Source of the DNA: Phycomyces nitens
Lineage: Eukaryota > Mucoromycota > Mucoromycetes > Mucorales > Phycomycetaceae
Direction: 5' to 3'
DNA length: 64,000 nucleotides
Assembly: GCA_022702545.1 (NCBI GenBank)
Contig: JAHRBC010000002.1
Coordinates: 1,550,001 to 1,614,000 of the forward strand
Under the pieces are notes generated by a model. The model saw only the letters and a list, made by a program, of their open reading frames with translations. It ran no database searches and was not told the DNA's origin. Positions 1 to 11,829 of this stretch are shown here, in pieces. Within the stretch, counting starts at the first letter, position 1; each line of letters starts with the position of its first letter. Made by a program: the position numbers and the translations under genes.

Positions 1-3000
1 CATGTTGTGGGTGATTCTCAACTAAGCTTTCCAAATCTTCTTGCACTTTACTGTTGATGTCTAAAGCTGAGAGGGACTCGTCCTTGGAGCAACACATTTC
101 AAAACATTTTTGAATTTCTCATTTTGAAAGTGCCATTTGCAAAAGATTATCAAGTACAGTAGTGTAGCTATTTACCAAATCAATAAATCCAAGAGAGAAT
201 GCAGGAAAGATGCTCGAAAAATATGCTTTTTCAATTCGCTGTAGATTGTCTATCCACCGGATACCGTTAAATCGACACAGCGTAGACCGGACCATTGACT
301 GTGTGAATTAAAAGGAACATTAATCAACACATAATATAGGTGTGCATCATTTACATTTGATAGACAGAAACCAAAGCAAGAAAGAGATGGTTGTCATGAG
401 CAGTAATTTATGTTTGAAATGTCGATGTGAAGAGCAAAGAAACGACTGTCGCCAGTTTGTTTGAGCTATATTAAACTCTTGTTAACAAGATTTATACAAT
501 ATGAATTGATTTAATCTAGAGCCTTTACTGTTTCAAAGTGTATTATTAATCAACTTTTATTTGGTGAATATTTATTCAACAAGCTCTGCTCTCAAACAAT
601 AAGATGATTTAAAAATCGATTCTAACATGTAGATTGTGATGCATGTAGTAAAGAAATATTGACAACCATATCACAGAGTAAAGCGTAATATTGTGACTTG
701 CTTTGTTGTGTCAATCTTACTGACACAAAAGGACCCTTCAGTCTGTTTCAATTTCATGAAAATTATAATCTCCGCCATGTAATTTTCTCTTTGCATCATA
801 TCTTTAAAAGCAAGTCTTTTTATTCAAGCTATTTCATTAAAACTAAAGCCGTGGGCTGTATTAAGCGGTACTATGGCTGCCTAAAACACGGCTTGGATTT
901 CTTACAACTTTATTTTTGCAACAATCTTGGGCTTTTGAAAAGTATTTTTTTTTTAAAATTAATATCCAAGTCCGAATCAACCATGGAATATATTGCAATA
1001 TGGAGCAGGAGGCCAATGTCTGGCAAGGCATCATGGTACTAGCCAGTTTTCCAACCATAGTCGAAATGACAGCAGTAGTGCTCAAATACCTTTTGAGATC
1101 TCCGGAACAAAAGGACCATTGAATATATATATATATATCTTCAAAGTATCTTTATGCTTTAAGATGGTTAAAAATCTTGGCAACAATACTCTGGATACCC
1201 CCCAGAAACCATTTAGAGTATAATGCTTAAAAATGTCAGTGCTTGGCATCAATTCTGCCGCAATATAAAGTAGAAAAAAGGAATTGTAATTTTGAGAACA
1301 TTTGAATTAGGCAATATTAAATTTTATTCAAACAATCTGTCATCCACGTTTATAATCAATTATTTGTGTGAACCTTGAAAGAAATTAGGGTTCAAATCCT
1401 CTCGGGCCTCTCTAAAGTATCCATTTCAGCACCCAAAGCACGAGTTTCCCATTCGGACAAGAAGAGTGATTTTCACTGTATTTACTTTGAGCATATTAAA
1501 TTCACTCTATTCTCTTGTACTCACTTGCCTACATTGGTAACAAACATCATTCAATGAGATAATAATATCAGTGTTTTACCATAAACAGTCAATATAGCAC
1601 CCTTTCACAAATGGCTATTATCATGAAAGATAACAATGACCAATGCAATACCACGCCAAACTCTCTTGTGTTTGATGTGCTGTACTGCCAACTTTAAACA
1701 GAGGATTCTTTAGTGTTATCTAGAGACTGAACAATCTACAAAATACTCGTCATATTTTATATAACAGCTGATGCCGAGCATACTGGCATTTAGCACTGGT
1801 GAACAATGTACTTGTCAGACCCCAGCATACTCGTTTGTGTTCCTCTTCAACTTGTGTCAAACTTGCCCCTTTTTTGTTTCTCTGATACAAAGAAAAATAT
1901 ATCCAAATATCGTAGTCTACTCACAAAACTACTTTTACTATCATGGGTATCAACCATCTCACCTTTTGCCTATTTTTTTTAAAAAAAAATAGTATTGGTA
2001 GCCAATACAGAGATTTCGATAAAGACAAACTGTTCAATTTACCTGGGGGCGCAATTAAAGACGGTTGGCATATATTAATAATGCAATGATACACCTTGGT
2101 TGAAAATGGATTTAGGGATCATTGATATAATCTGTTTTAGAATTTCATTGTAGTCTTTGAGTAGCCCTGCCGACATTCAAATTGGTTTTCTCGAGATAGT
2201 TTTTAAATACCTGCCACTGTTTGCAAACAGCGGCAATGAATTCTTGATGTTCTTTTTTAGTTTTGTATAATAATTCACGTAATTTGCAAGTTTGATTCTA
2301 TAAGCAGTCTTTTGTTGCCCATCAGAAATGAATCAAGAGATGTCCTAAACTTCCTACTTTATCTTAAAGTGACATTGACCTGTCTTTCCTGTTCTTGTTC
2401 ATTTGTGCGGTGTTACATAAAGTGACACGTTACACCCAAGAGTATGGTAGGAGTTTCCTTTAATCATATTTGCATTCAAAGCGCTGCATTTGGGTGCGAT
2501 CGAGTATAATTACGCAAGGGCCGCTTCAGTAACATTACCGCTGAATTCTGGTTTATAGGGTAACCAAACATCCCAATTCAGGGCATAATAATGTCCTGAG
2601 CTTCTTCTTTTTTTTTTGGTATTCGTAAAAACAACCTTGATAGATGCTCTTTATTTCTACTAGAATCTCGAGTCCACTTTATAGATTGTTGCTTAAAAAT
2701 AAACAGCCAATCTTTTTTTTTGGTTCTAAAAAAGCGGTTGGTTATCACTCTGGTATCAAGGAAAATTATAGTGCATAGTGTGATTTCTAGTCTTTCAGTA
2801 CATTCTATCACCAAGCCTCTTGTTAAACTCTCTCTCTATTTTACTTTTGAACAAGTGAACATCATGGGACCAAAATTATTTGATATTCTGTGGTTACATT
2901 TCACTAGGTTACGAGCAATGTGAGTGTATTCATGAATAGAAATTTAGATGTTTCTTTGTATTGAAAACAGCGATATGATAGGTTTATTAATTTTACGCGT

Positions 3001-4170
3001 GCGTGGGACACAGTCTCACGTATACTCTTAAAACTATATCTGATATTATTTGAGCGGTTTAATATAAAAAAAAGTGGGATTTTTGGTTGATCAACTCGCC
3101 TGTATTGTATATCTTACACGTTTAGACGCTGTATGGCAATTAACGTATGGGTACAAGGGCAGAACAGTTTGCATTTGCTGAAAGCACGCTTGCAACGGGA
3201 GTCCAAGTTGCCAATGAATTTTTTTTTGATGTCACAGCCTGACTTCCTTTTTTTCTTCTTTCCACCCTCTCGATTCCCAGCCGAGCAATCCAAGGCAGTC
3301 AATTATTGGCACCTAGGATAATATCTCATAGCACCCTGCAAAGTTTCATGATTAGATATTTGTGGAATTCAAAGGTGTTCTACCTGATTTAGGAAACAGG
3401 AAACAGACAAAGGTTAGTAAAAGAATGTCCTGTAATGGAAAGCGATAGCATGCAATCAAAGTTGATGTCAAAGCCCTTTAAGATGAACACATTTACTTGA
3501 TCACAATCTCCATTAATTTCCCAAGGAGGAGTTGTCCTGAAAGGACAGAGCACCAAGATAACCAGTAATTAGCCTTAATATTCTGAATACTGAAATACTA
3601 TATGATGGTTTCCAAGATTCTGCCTTTTTGTTTTAAAGGTATCACAAGCAATGGTATCACGTACATGAGTTAAATATGCCGTTCTTTCTAGTGGTGTTGA
3701 GGGTAATCATGTCTACAGCTAAATTTAGCTCTTGGAATATACTGTCTTACCAATCGTTTGCATGGAACATTCAGTGGTTTTTATCAAGACGATCTCCAGA
3801 TCATTGAACGGGTTCAAGGCTTGATAGTAGTTTATTGAGTATCTAGGGATTGTAACCAATTCACAGATATCATTAAAGTAGTCTAAATCCATGTTCCTGT
3901 CTTGGGATATAAGTAGCCTGATGGTCTCCAGCCTCTTCTTCTTCCACAGCCCAGTCTTGTCTATGATTGCTCAATCTTAAAGCATATAATCCCTCATAAA
4001 AGCAAAGCTTGTATCAAACTTTCCTATTAAGTAATTTATTTATCACTTTGTTGGTCATCCGTACCTATATTGCTTTTTTATATCTTTTCACAGCTGGTTA
4101 ACTTTTGCCATATAAATACAACCTCTTTCCTTGAAATACTCGACTCTTTAACTTTTTCTTGATCCATACA
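1..4170. other. Gene-poor AT-rich region
   Basis: I see no supportable gene here. Open frames are all under about 115 codons, show no family resemblance and are interrupted by stops in every frame. The stretch holds short AT dinucleotide runs (about 1126-1139) and a T-run/A-run palindrome near 1969-1993. A tRNA-like T-arm near 1389 does not extend into a cloverleaf. Confidence 0.6.
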
Positions 4171-4980
4171 ATGACCTGTACAAAAATCTCTGGATTCTTC
4201 TCTCCTAAAAGCTTTTATTCACTGGCATCACCAGCTAGCTCACAAAAAGAATGGATCTTCACACTATGGTCGAGCACAACGTACTGATCTAATCCGATGA
4301 TAAACAAAGATATTAACCATTATTCTACGATTACTTGTACAATAAATAGCCCTCCAAGGCCAATACTATGTAAAATAACAAACGCCTGCTACATGTCGCT
4401 CAAAATGGAAAACATCTCTCGAGACAACGTATACAACATAACCGTCTGGGGCCATGTATTAAAGTATGGGAGTGACAGATGTTTGGAAAGTCGTACTTTG
4501 GGTACGAATACCTTGGTACTAGTGACCGTATACACCGACCTTGAACCAAAGCGCTACATGTTAACTGCCATGCTGTTGATCATGCGAAACCCTATGCCTA
4601 CCATTCATCGAGTTGAGTGTGTGCCGGATAGAAAGACATTGACCGTAATCGTCACCGTCAAAGTTCCTGTACGCATTTCAAAGGAGTCTTCCGGGGTATC
4701 CTCGTCAACGCCTGTTATGATATATGTAATACTTTCAGCACCAGAAAACAAACTCTCACCATCACCGCCACCATCACCATTGCCCTTATTGCCTTCATCG
4801 TCAGCACCTAGATTCACATATTTACCCATCATTAAGCCATCAGCAAAACCATCAGCATTATTCACTTTATGGCCCGTTGGCCGTAGAACTACAAAAGGAT
4901 ATCCGTACAAGAGAAAGTCATGTATATCCTCAGACAACCAAGGATCAAGGGTGCTTATTACAATACAAGAAAATAATTAA
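4171..4980 (+). pseudogene. Interrupted hypothetical ORF
   Basis: A reading frame opens at the ATG at 4171, meets one TGA at about 4285-4287, and then stays open in the same frame for roughly 230 codons to a TAA ending at 4980. The downstream part alone could start at 4297 (227 aa). Its middle is rich in hydrophobic beta-like stretches (NITVWGHVL, TLVLVTVYT, TLTVIVTVKV), followed by a Ser/Pro-rich linker around residues 150-170 and a basic tail. I recognise no family. The minus strand also has a shorter Gly/Asp-rich ORF (4605-4937), which is probably a shadow of the Ser/Pro linker. The single in-frame TGA in an otherwise long open frame suggests a recently disabled gene, a missed intron, or a start at 4297. 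Confidence 0.35.
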
Positions 4981-6664
4981 TATTGCTGATACAAACTAGG
5001 TTCAAGCATTGAATGCTCAAGACTTGCTCATGAGGGCTGCTACAGATTAATAAAAAAATGTTGCTTTAGTGCCACATTTACAAACGATATACTATTGTAC
5101 TTTGCTTGAAACTTGCAAAGTCTAGTACTGTTTTAGTACAATGCTCTTGGCATCATGATATTCATATATTGCCAATCTTTAATATAAACATCATTTGGTA
5201 AATTAAGATATGCTCATTGCCAAAGTATTCAAAAACCAAAAAATCGGTTATTAAAGGCATGGCTATTATACATTTAGGAAACGGATCTGTGCCTTTGGTG
5301 TTTCTCTTTAATAAGATTACTAATTCTCTCTCTTTTTTTCTTTTTGTTCTTTTTGTTTCTATTTGTGATTATCCTTCTAATGACATGCGTAATTGTTATA
5401 TAATTAGTATAAAGTATAAATATGTAATGTGAGTAGCTATTTTTTCAGCGGACAATACATCAAGTGTATTACCAAACATGCCATAAGACCGAGGTCTACT
5501 GTCATTTTTTTTTAAAGGAAAATCTGATGTATTTATATATAGATACACGTATAATAATGTAGACCAGATACTTGTACTATGATTATTCATGGTGAATTAT
5601 TAGGCTTACTTTATATCATCATATACTTTAATACCTGGTAAACTTGTTGCATCTTTTCTATAATGTTTAATAGGTAAGGGTTGGTACTATTTCAACTTGA
5701 TTGTAAATATCCATATTGGCTATAAACCATTCTAGACTAAAAAAAAATGTATAGTCTGAATGTTACAGAGTCTATTTGCCTCATATTTATACCAAATTAA
5801 TATTCATATTCTCTTGTCGATCATTCTGAAATGAAAAATGTTATATTGTAAATGATTGCTCATTATATTGCCAAGCTAAAATGGCTGATAATTTATTGTA
5901 ACGCTTGCTTTTGGCATAAGTTTAATACAGAAACAGCAGCCTTGATACCACCACATATATAAACATTCACTTTGGAATGAATATCTAAAAAAAAGGGGGG
6001 GGGGGAGGGGTGCAGCTTGGCATATGGATGAAAATAACAAACAGTTTAGCGAATATCATCTCTGTAAAGCTGTGTATTTTCTTGTCAAAAAAAAATAAAG
6101 GCTTATATACCAATTTCCAGTGTATTTATTCTATAGACAAAATATGTCTTGTAAAAAAATGTGTTTTTATAAATGAAGCATTTTATGGAAAACATCTTTG
6201 GCATTCATAATAGTTTGTCAATTTCATAGTACGGATAATTATTGTGCCGTAGTGAATCTTATTGACAATGGTCTTATAACTTCCTGACCCCCCCCTCTCT
6301 CTCTCTTTTCTTTACAAGATTCGCCGCAATGTAGACTAAATGGGCTTATTTGTGGATAGATAAAGGCCATTACAGTTATCTTGGAGCCAATCTGCCACTG
6401 TCAATAGGGCATTTGAGATTCAAGTCAATTCAAAGCTGCCCCATGTCTTTTTTCGTTGTAAGCACAGGGACTCGAAAATGTTTTTGATGCTCCAGCCTAG
6501 AAACCGTACAGCCAAAATGGTGCTCACAAGAATAAAGGGCATAATTAATTGCGGTTATTGGATGCTGAAAACGATAATAAAAATTAATTGTCTTTTAAAA
6601 TAAATAATAATACATGTGTATACAAAGAAAAAAAAAGTTTGTAGAGACACTTTACGATCAATAG
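4981..6664. other. Intergenic region with homopurine run
   Basis: No gene is supportable. Notable content is an A8-G11-A-G4 tract at 5987-6010 and a C-run followed by CT repeats near 6288-6306. The last 150 bases are AT-rich and contain the presumed promoter of the gene starting at 6665. Confidence 0.5.
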
Positions 6665-7727
6665 ATGAACAGCCTACTTCGAGGTCGACTGTTTGCCACA
6701 ACAGTTGGCCAAGTCTCCCAGAAATATTACTGTCGACCTCTTGTTCCCATCATTTCAAATAAACCTGACAAGAATCCATCATTGCTTTTAATGACCCAGC
6801 CTTTGCTGACCATGAACCCAACTGTGCCTACAGACGTGGCTCTTCCCTCGGTATTGGCAGCCAACGAAGCCATTCTCAACGCGATTCATCATGCAGGCTT
6901 GCCATGGTGGATGACGATTGTTGGAGCAACGATTGCGCTTCGAACCAGCATGACATTACCAATTGCAATCTATCAACAACGGAGTATGAGTCGAATGATA
7001 GAATTGGCACCCATGGTGCAAAGCTGGGCAGAAACCCTCAAGGTTTCTGTGGCCAGGGAATCTAGAGAACTTGGGTACGATAACTATCAAAAGGAACTCA
7101 AGAAGCAGGTAATATACAAATAAAAGGCGTGGCTTTGAGCAGTAGACTGACTGACTGGTTATTGGTGTTTGGCAGTATCGAAAAAAGGTCAATTATCTGT
7201 ATGCCCACCATGGCTGTGCTCGATGGAAGGTGTTTTTACTTCCGTGGGTCCAGATGCCTCTGTTTGTTTCCATGTCCCTGACTCTTCGCCACATGTCTGG
7301 CATGCCCTTACCCTGGTACGGCCAACTTGCAGAGGGACCTGTCGATGGGCTCAGTGATGGTGGCCTGTCATGGTTTGTGGACCTGACTGTTCCTGACCCA
7401 ACCTGGGTATTGCCGGTCCTAATTGGAGCCGGTAACCTTTTGAATGTTGAGGTGAGCGGATAATTGACTCGGATTTGAGAGATTGACATTGGACTTTAGT
7501 TGAATGCATGGTTTGCAAGAGGACAGGCCACACGTATTCAAAAGATCATGACCAACGTACTTCGGTGCGTTTCGGTGGCCTTTGTGCCTATTGCGGCTAA
7601 TGTTCCTATGGCTATTGGGATCTATTGGTTTTCTTCAAGCTGGTACAGTGTCATTCAGAACCTTACTTTCCGAATTCCTTCCGTACGCCGTAAACTTGGG
7701 TTCCCAATTCTTCAAAACAAAAAATAA
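6665..7727 (+). CDS. COX18: Cox18-type mitochondrial inner-membrane insertase
   Basis: Three exons (6665-7108, 7176-7451, 7500-7727) join in phase 0 to a 315-aa protein of the Oxa1/YidC/Alb3 family. The Cox18 branch inserts the C-terminal domain of cytochrome c oxidase subunit 2 across the mitochondrial inner membrane. The first 30 residues are Arg-rich and lack acidic residues, as in a mitochondrial presequence. Hydrophobic segments lie at about 79-103, 167-187, 225-240 and 260-290. The stretches LPWWMTIVGATIALRT, WFVDLTVPDPTWVLPV and NLLNVE match the Cox18 pattern better than Oxa1. Both introns are GT-AG, 67 and 48 nt. The length is normal for Cox18. The gene is convergent with the minus-strand gene ending at 7832. 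The family call is confident; exon edges are by inspection. Confidence 0.9.
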
Positions 7728-7775
7728 CCAGAGCATTCTTCACATACACTACGCTACATTACACGCTAAAAGCAA

Positions 7776-7801
7776 TTATTATTATTATTATTATTATTTA
7801 T
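7776..7801. repeat. (ATT)n microsatellite
   Basis: About eight consecutive ATT units lie in the 3' intergenic gap between two convergent genes. Confidence 0.9.
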
Positions 7802-7831
7802 TATCTGTTCTTCAAAAATATCACAATCCAA

Positions 7832-8737
7832 TCAAGCTTCATTTGGTGGGGGCTTCCGTACCATGGCTTGTAAGATGCCTTGTTCTCCTATATGGCAGGC
7901 ATCATTGTACCTTGGATCCTTTTCGGTTGCAGGGACCACCAGAGTATGTTCTTCCAGCACACTCCCGAGGTGCATCCACTGAACCTGATACGACCGATCA
8001 ATATGTTCTAGCAATAGTCTCCGCAACCCACCGACTGTGATGTACGGAGGTCGGTCAGGAACCTCGAGATTAATATCCGCCGCACTGGTGGACAGCCTGA
8101 CACGGATGGTCCACTCGGAACGAGGTCTGTAGTATTCCATGATGGCTTCATTTGGCAAATCGTTGTAGAGGTTTTCGCTAATCAGGGGAGAGGGCATGTC
8201 CTGAGGCTGGCAGGGAGACACTACTGCTGAGATGGAGTGATTTGATGAGTTTGGTGATGGCTGGGGCTGGGGTGGAGATGGTAAGACACGGTTTGACGGA
8301 GAGGGCGACAATGTGTTTGGCAGGACATCTTTCCCAGGTTCATGAGACTGTTGTGGCGATGGCTGTGGCGTTGGCTGTGGCGATCGTTGTGGCGACGGGT
8401 GTGGTGATGGATGTGGCGATGGATGTGACGATTGTTGTGAGGATGATAGTGGAACTGAAGGTATTGGAGACAGTCGTGGAGGAAGTGATGCGGGTGGTTG
8501 TGGCGGGACCTGTGGCTGTGGCGGAACATGTGGTTGTGACGGAACCTGTGGTTGTGTTTGTGGTTCTTGGGGCTGTACTTTCACGGGCTGCTGCTGTGGA
8601 GGCACTTCATTGTCTTTTCTGGTGTATTCTGAGTAATGACCATCAGTCTAGGTCTGGCTTTTTTTTTTGGATATGCCTATTCTCTTACCTTGAATGGGCG
8701 AGGAAGTCTGAGCTGGACGAGATGTACAGCAGCCCAT
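7832..8737 (-). CDS. MGCC-starting proline-rich protein with C-terminal ubiquitin-like domain
   Basis: Two exons (8737-8689 and 8628-7832) give 281 aa. The start was chosen because the short first exon ends at a consensus GTAAG donor and joins in frame to an acceptor at 8629. The N-terminus MGCCTS carries Gly2 and Ser6 of an N-myristoylation signal plus Cys3/Cys4 that could be palmitoylated, so membrane anchoring is inferred. Residues about 25-130 are low-complexity Pro/Gln/Ser/His repeats ([18 protein letters not shown]). The last 100 residues look like a ubiquitin fold: WTIRVRLST (strand 1), INLEVP, helix [14 protein letters not shown], then [13 protein letters not shown] and GILQAMV. The overall plan, lipid-anchored N-terminus plus C-terminal ubiquitin-like domain, recalls UBTD/DC-UbP proteins, but their central N-terminal domain is missing. 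Function is unknown. Confidence 0.7.
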
Positions 8738-9033
8738 TTTCTATTTGAGAAAAAAAAAGAGAAAGAGAAAGAGAAAAAAAAGATGTGGTTGATTGGAATA
8801 GTCGAGTATCTTTAATCATCATTCTTCAAATGATAGACTGTCGGCATATATTTCCAAACCCTCATTCACACTCTAGAAAGATAGCCGATTAAGCATTTGA
8901 CAAATCCAAGGCAAGTTTGGATTGTCCACCCTTGGGCCTGGACGAGAGTCAAGCCAAAATGTACATGATATATTGTATGATCTTTATTACTAGCCAATAT
9001 TCAGGCTTGCTGTACAAATTATATACATTTGGT

Positions 9034-10648
9034 TTAAATATCCACCTTTCTGTCATTATCGGTCTGAACAAACATATTGTTCATATATTCTCTCCAGAGT
9101 GTCTTGCCCTCTGCACTCTTTTCTGTCATCCTGGCTGCCAATTTGAGCCAACTAGAGGTAGTCAGGTCTGGCATGCCATAGATTTCATCATCCGTCGAGT
9201 ATTCAATCTGATATTGCGGAGGTTGGCTATCAGAATCTGGCAGACTGTTCCAATAACTAATGTTGCTATACCACTGAGTGTACTGGGTCCATGTTCCATA
9301 CGGCAAATCTGCATTTGAGTGGCTGGTCTCGAAGCTGTTGACGCGAAATGAAGGATAAAACAGAGGCAAGACTGGAGGAGAGATATGAATGGCGATCACT
9401 TGGGAGGGATCGACGGTGGATGCCATGTGCTTGTACTGATGGTAAAGTTTGGACACAAAATCATCGATATCCTTTGTTATCCTCAAGGTCCCATCGCTCT
9501 CTACCCCGTTATTATCGGTGGGCTTGAGGATCTGAAAGTGATCAAAGTTGGAATGGCCATAGAGATGGCCGGCAATGACGCTGCTGTGGTTAAGTGAGAT
9601 TGTGACATAGTCTTCAAGACACTCTGGACGAAATGTCTTGACAGATGGTCCAACATGACCGGCTATGTAAACTTTGAATCCTTCCTGGGCAGCCTTTTCT
9701 AATTGACTGGACATCCACTCGAGGTGCAGTTGACCAGGGTCGTTGTTTACTCGACATCCTTGGACACGCGAATTTGAAGAAAAGAAGTAGAGGGTGTTTA
9801 GAGACAAGACGCGTATTTTGGGCGCAACGTCAATTGCATAATAACCGCCGATTCGAAAGGTGTCTTGCTGGTCTTTGGGAATAAAATTCTCCCAAATCAG
9901 ACTGTATGCTTCCAAGATTGGGTTCTTCTTGTGCACTGTACCACCAGCCATCTGGTTGTGAGGATGAATGTCATTGTTACCTGTGTACAGTGTTAGTAAT
10001 CCGCACACACAGACGCAGCTGTACTCACCGATACAAGGCACAATTGGGACCGTAGAATTGTTATTTAGGCGGAATGCTTGTCTCATTGCTCTTGTTACTT
10101 TCTTGTTGTAGCCAAAAATTTCCTTTTCTTTCCTTGGAAATGCAAGATCAGTGTCATGTCTAATCAGAGCCAGCCAATGAAAAATAGACAGTCAGTTTGG
10201 CGAAAATAAAATTCGTATAAATTTTTACCTTGCATTATCTCCTGTCCACACTACAAAATCAATCTTGTCTTTCCAGGCATCGCCAACAAGGTCAATGGTA
10301 TGGAAGGCCAGGTTAGGGGGGGCATCGCAGTCTGTGCCAGGTGCGCCCCATGTGCCTGCCAAGAGACCTTTTCTTGCCTTTTTCTTCTTGTGTTTTTTTG
10401 GTTTGTGGTGGCAGTCTGAACGTATGGTTGCCCCGGCCTTGTAATAGCGGTCGATCTAATAGATAATGTCAATAGGCAATAAACCGACATTTGAGTCTTA
10501 CGTGAATGTCAGTCAAGTGAACGAATTTGCCATGGACTTGTGGTTGGTTTGCAAAGTGGGTTTGCCATGGATTACCAAGGCAATAAACATTTGCAATATT
10601 TATAAAAATGGCTACTAGTCCAATGGAAACACGGCCAGAGAAATGCAT
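9034..10648 (-). CDS. PPN1: Vacuolar endopolyphosphatase (Ppn1/Phm5 family)
   Basis: Four exons (10648-10502, 10455-10229, 10159-10029, 9980-9034) encode 483 aa. Ppn1 cleaves inorganic polyphosphate chains internally in the vacuole and is a type II membrane protein. An N-terminal signal-anchor is visible at residues 7-23. The metallophosphatase motifs follow in order: TDIH (46-49), GDNARHD (121-127), GNND..PHN (169-177), GHV (276-278) and GHLYGHSN (306-313). FVVWTGDNARHD and ISLNTLYFF are typical of Ppn1 rather than of acid sphingomyelinase, which shares the fold. A Lys-rich loop (about 67-78) follows the first motif. The protein is shorter than the yeast enzyme, which has a longer C-terminal region. 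The third intron (10028-9981) is 48 nt, divisible by three and without a stop; removing it restores the GNND motif. Confidence 0.93.
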
Positions 10649-10850
10649 ATTTTTTTATAAATAAATAAAAAAGAAAGAAGAAAAGGAGGTTAACCTTTTT
10701 ATTATAATATATTATCAAAAATGATATCAGTCTTTATAAAAAATATTATATATATATATTTTTATATGCTATTTAAACACAAATAGAACTCCGTGGTAAG
10801 CTGTATTATACACGTGTATAAAAGTGTGCTGTTGAATTAAACTCTAATGA

Positions 10851-11829
10851 TTATTCTAGGATTGGTTCATAGGCATCATCGCCAGCTTCATCGTCAATCA
10901 ACAATGGACTAGAGATCCCAAGCCATTTCTTGACCTTTGCCGAGAATATGATGAATTCAAATACGATAAAGCTATCAATGGCAACTTGAATAGAACCGCA
11001 AATGTCAAATTGAACTGGAGCATCGGTGTGTATAAAATAAAACACCTTGAAGCTGTCACCAAGAATCTAGAAAGAACAATGAGCATAAAACCCAGTAATA
11101 GTTGCCCTCAACTCACCCAACTTCCAATGACCAGCAGACTAAAGCCATAGGTCGATCGGCGTTTCCAATTGGAAATACACTGGGGCAATGGCAAGGTGCT
11201 TTCGATGCCCAGACTAATCACTCCAATTGCTTCAATAAAGGTCGTGTAAGAATGACAGAGGATATAGAGTACGCCAACAATGGTTGTGAAGCAGAGGATA
11301 CAGTTGAGATAGGACAGGTAGTGGGACCATGCCCAAAAGTTCTTTGTGCAAACAAAACCCATTGGTCGATTGGTTGTAGTGGAACCAATGGTGACATAGC
11401 CAGTGGCTTGGTGTTCTGGCTGGTATCGTACAACTATCTCGAGCAAGATAAGCTGGGCAACAATCATTACGAGTGACTGGACTAGTAGGGTATTGTCAAA
11501 ACGCTTTCCAATCCTACAAAGGGTGTCAATTGTAGTGCATTTGGCTGAACACTCTCTACTGACCAAAAGAATACACGTAAAATGCTATAGGATAGATTGA
11601 GTATATATTAACAAAATTGTTTGTGGGCTCACTTTGAGAACAAGAGGATTGCACAGGTCAATGAATTAAAGCCTGCACTCGATTGCTTTTTTTTGATGAT
11701 GAAATACTGTGAAATGACATGTTAATAAGAAACACACTAATGGTCTGCAGAGATTACTTGATCAACATAGCCAATGACTGGTCCAAGGACCATGACGATT
11801 GACAAGCCAATTGCTGCCAAGTCTGCCAT
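10851..11829 (-). CDS. PQ-loop (SLC66A2/ANY1-like) membrane protein
   Basis: Five exons (11829-11758, 11706-11633, 11584-11564, 11513-11117, 11066-10851) splice in frame to 259 aa. The 21-nt third exon supplies NILRVFF, which completes a conserved first-repeat helix. Two PQ-loop units are visible. The first, around GYVDQYFIIKKK, has Asp in place of the usual Pro. The second is TLPLPQCISNWKRRSTYGFS followed by GDSFKVFYF and APVQFDICGSIQ, a close match to the SLC66A2/PQLC1 pattern. About seven membrane segments are expected, and the C-terminus is short and acidic. In yeast the homologue Any1/Cfs1 acts with phospholipid flippases at endosome/Golgi membranes; a similar role here is inference. The gene lies head-to-tail upstream of PPN1 on the same strand, separated by about 200 bp. 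Confidence 0.88.

Noticed and set aside
1380..1415. tRNA-like T-arm (GGGTTCAAATCCTC)
   Set aside because: The T-stem does not pair fully and no matching acceptor or anticodon arm lies upstream.
8242..8748. 168-codon plus-strand ORF rich in Val/Met/Ala
   Set aside because: It is the antisense shadow of the proline-rich repeats in the minus-strand ubiquitin-like gene.
11102..11476. 124-codon plus-strand ORF
   Set aside because: Antisense to the PQ-loop gene, whose conserved motifs are on the minus strand.
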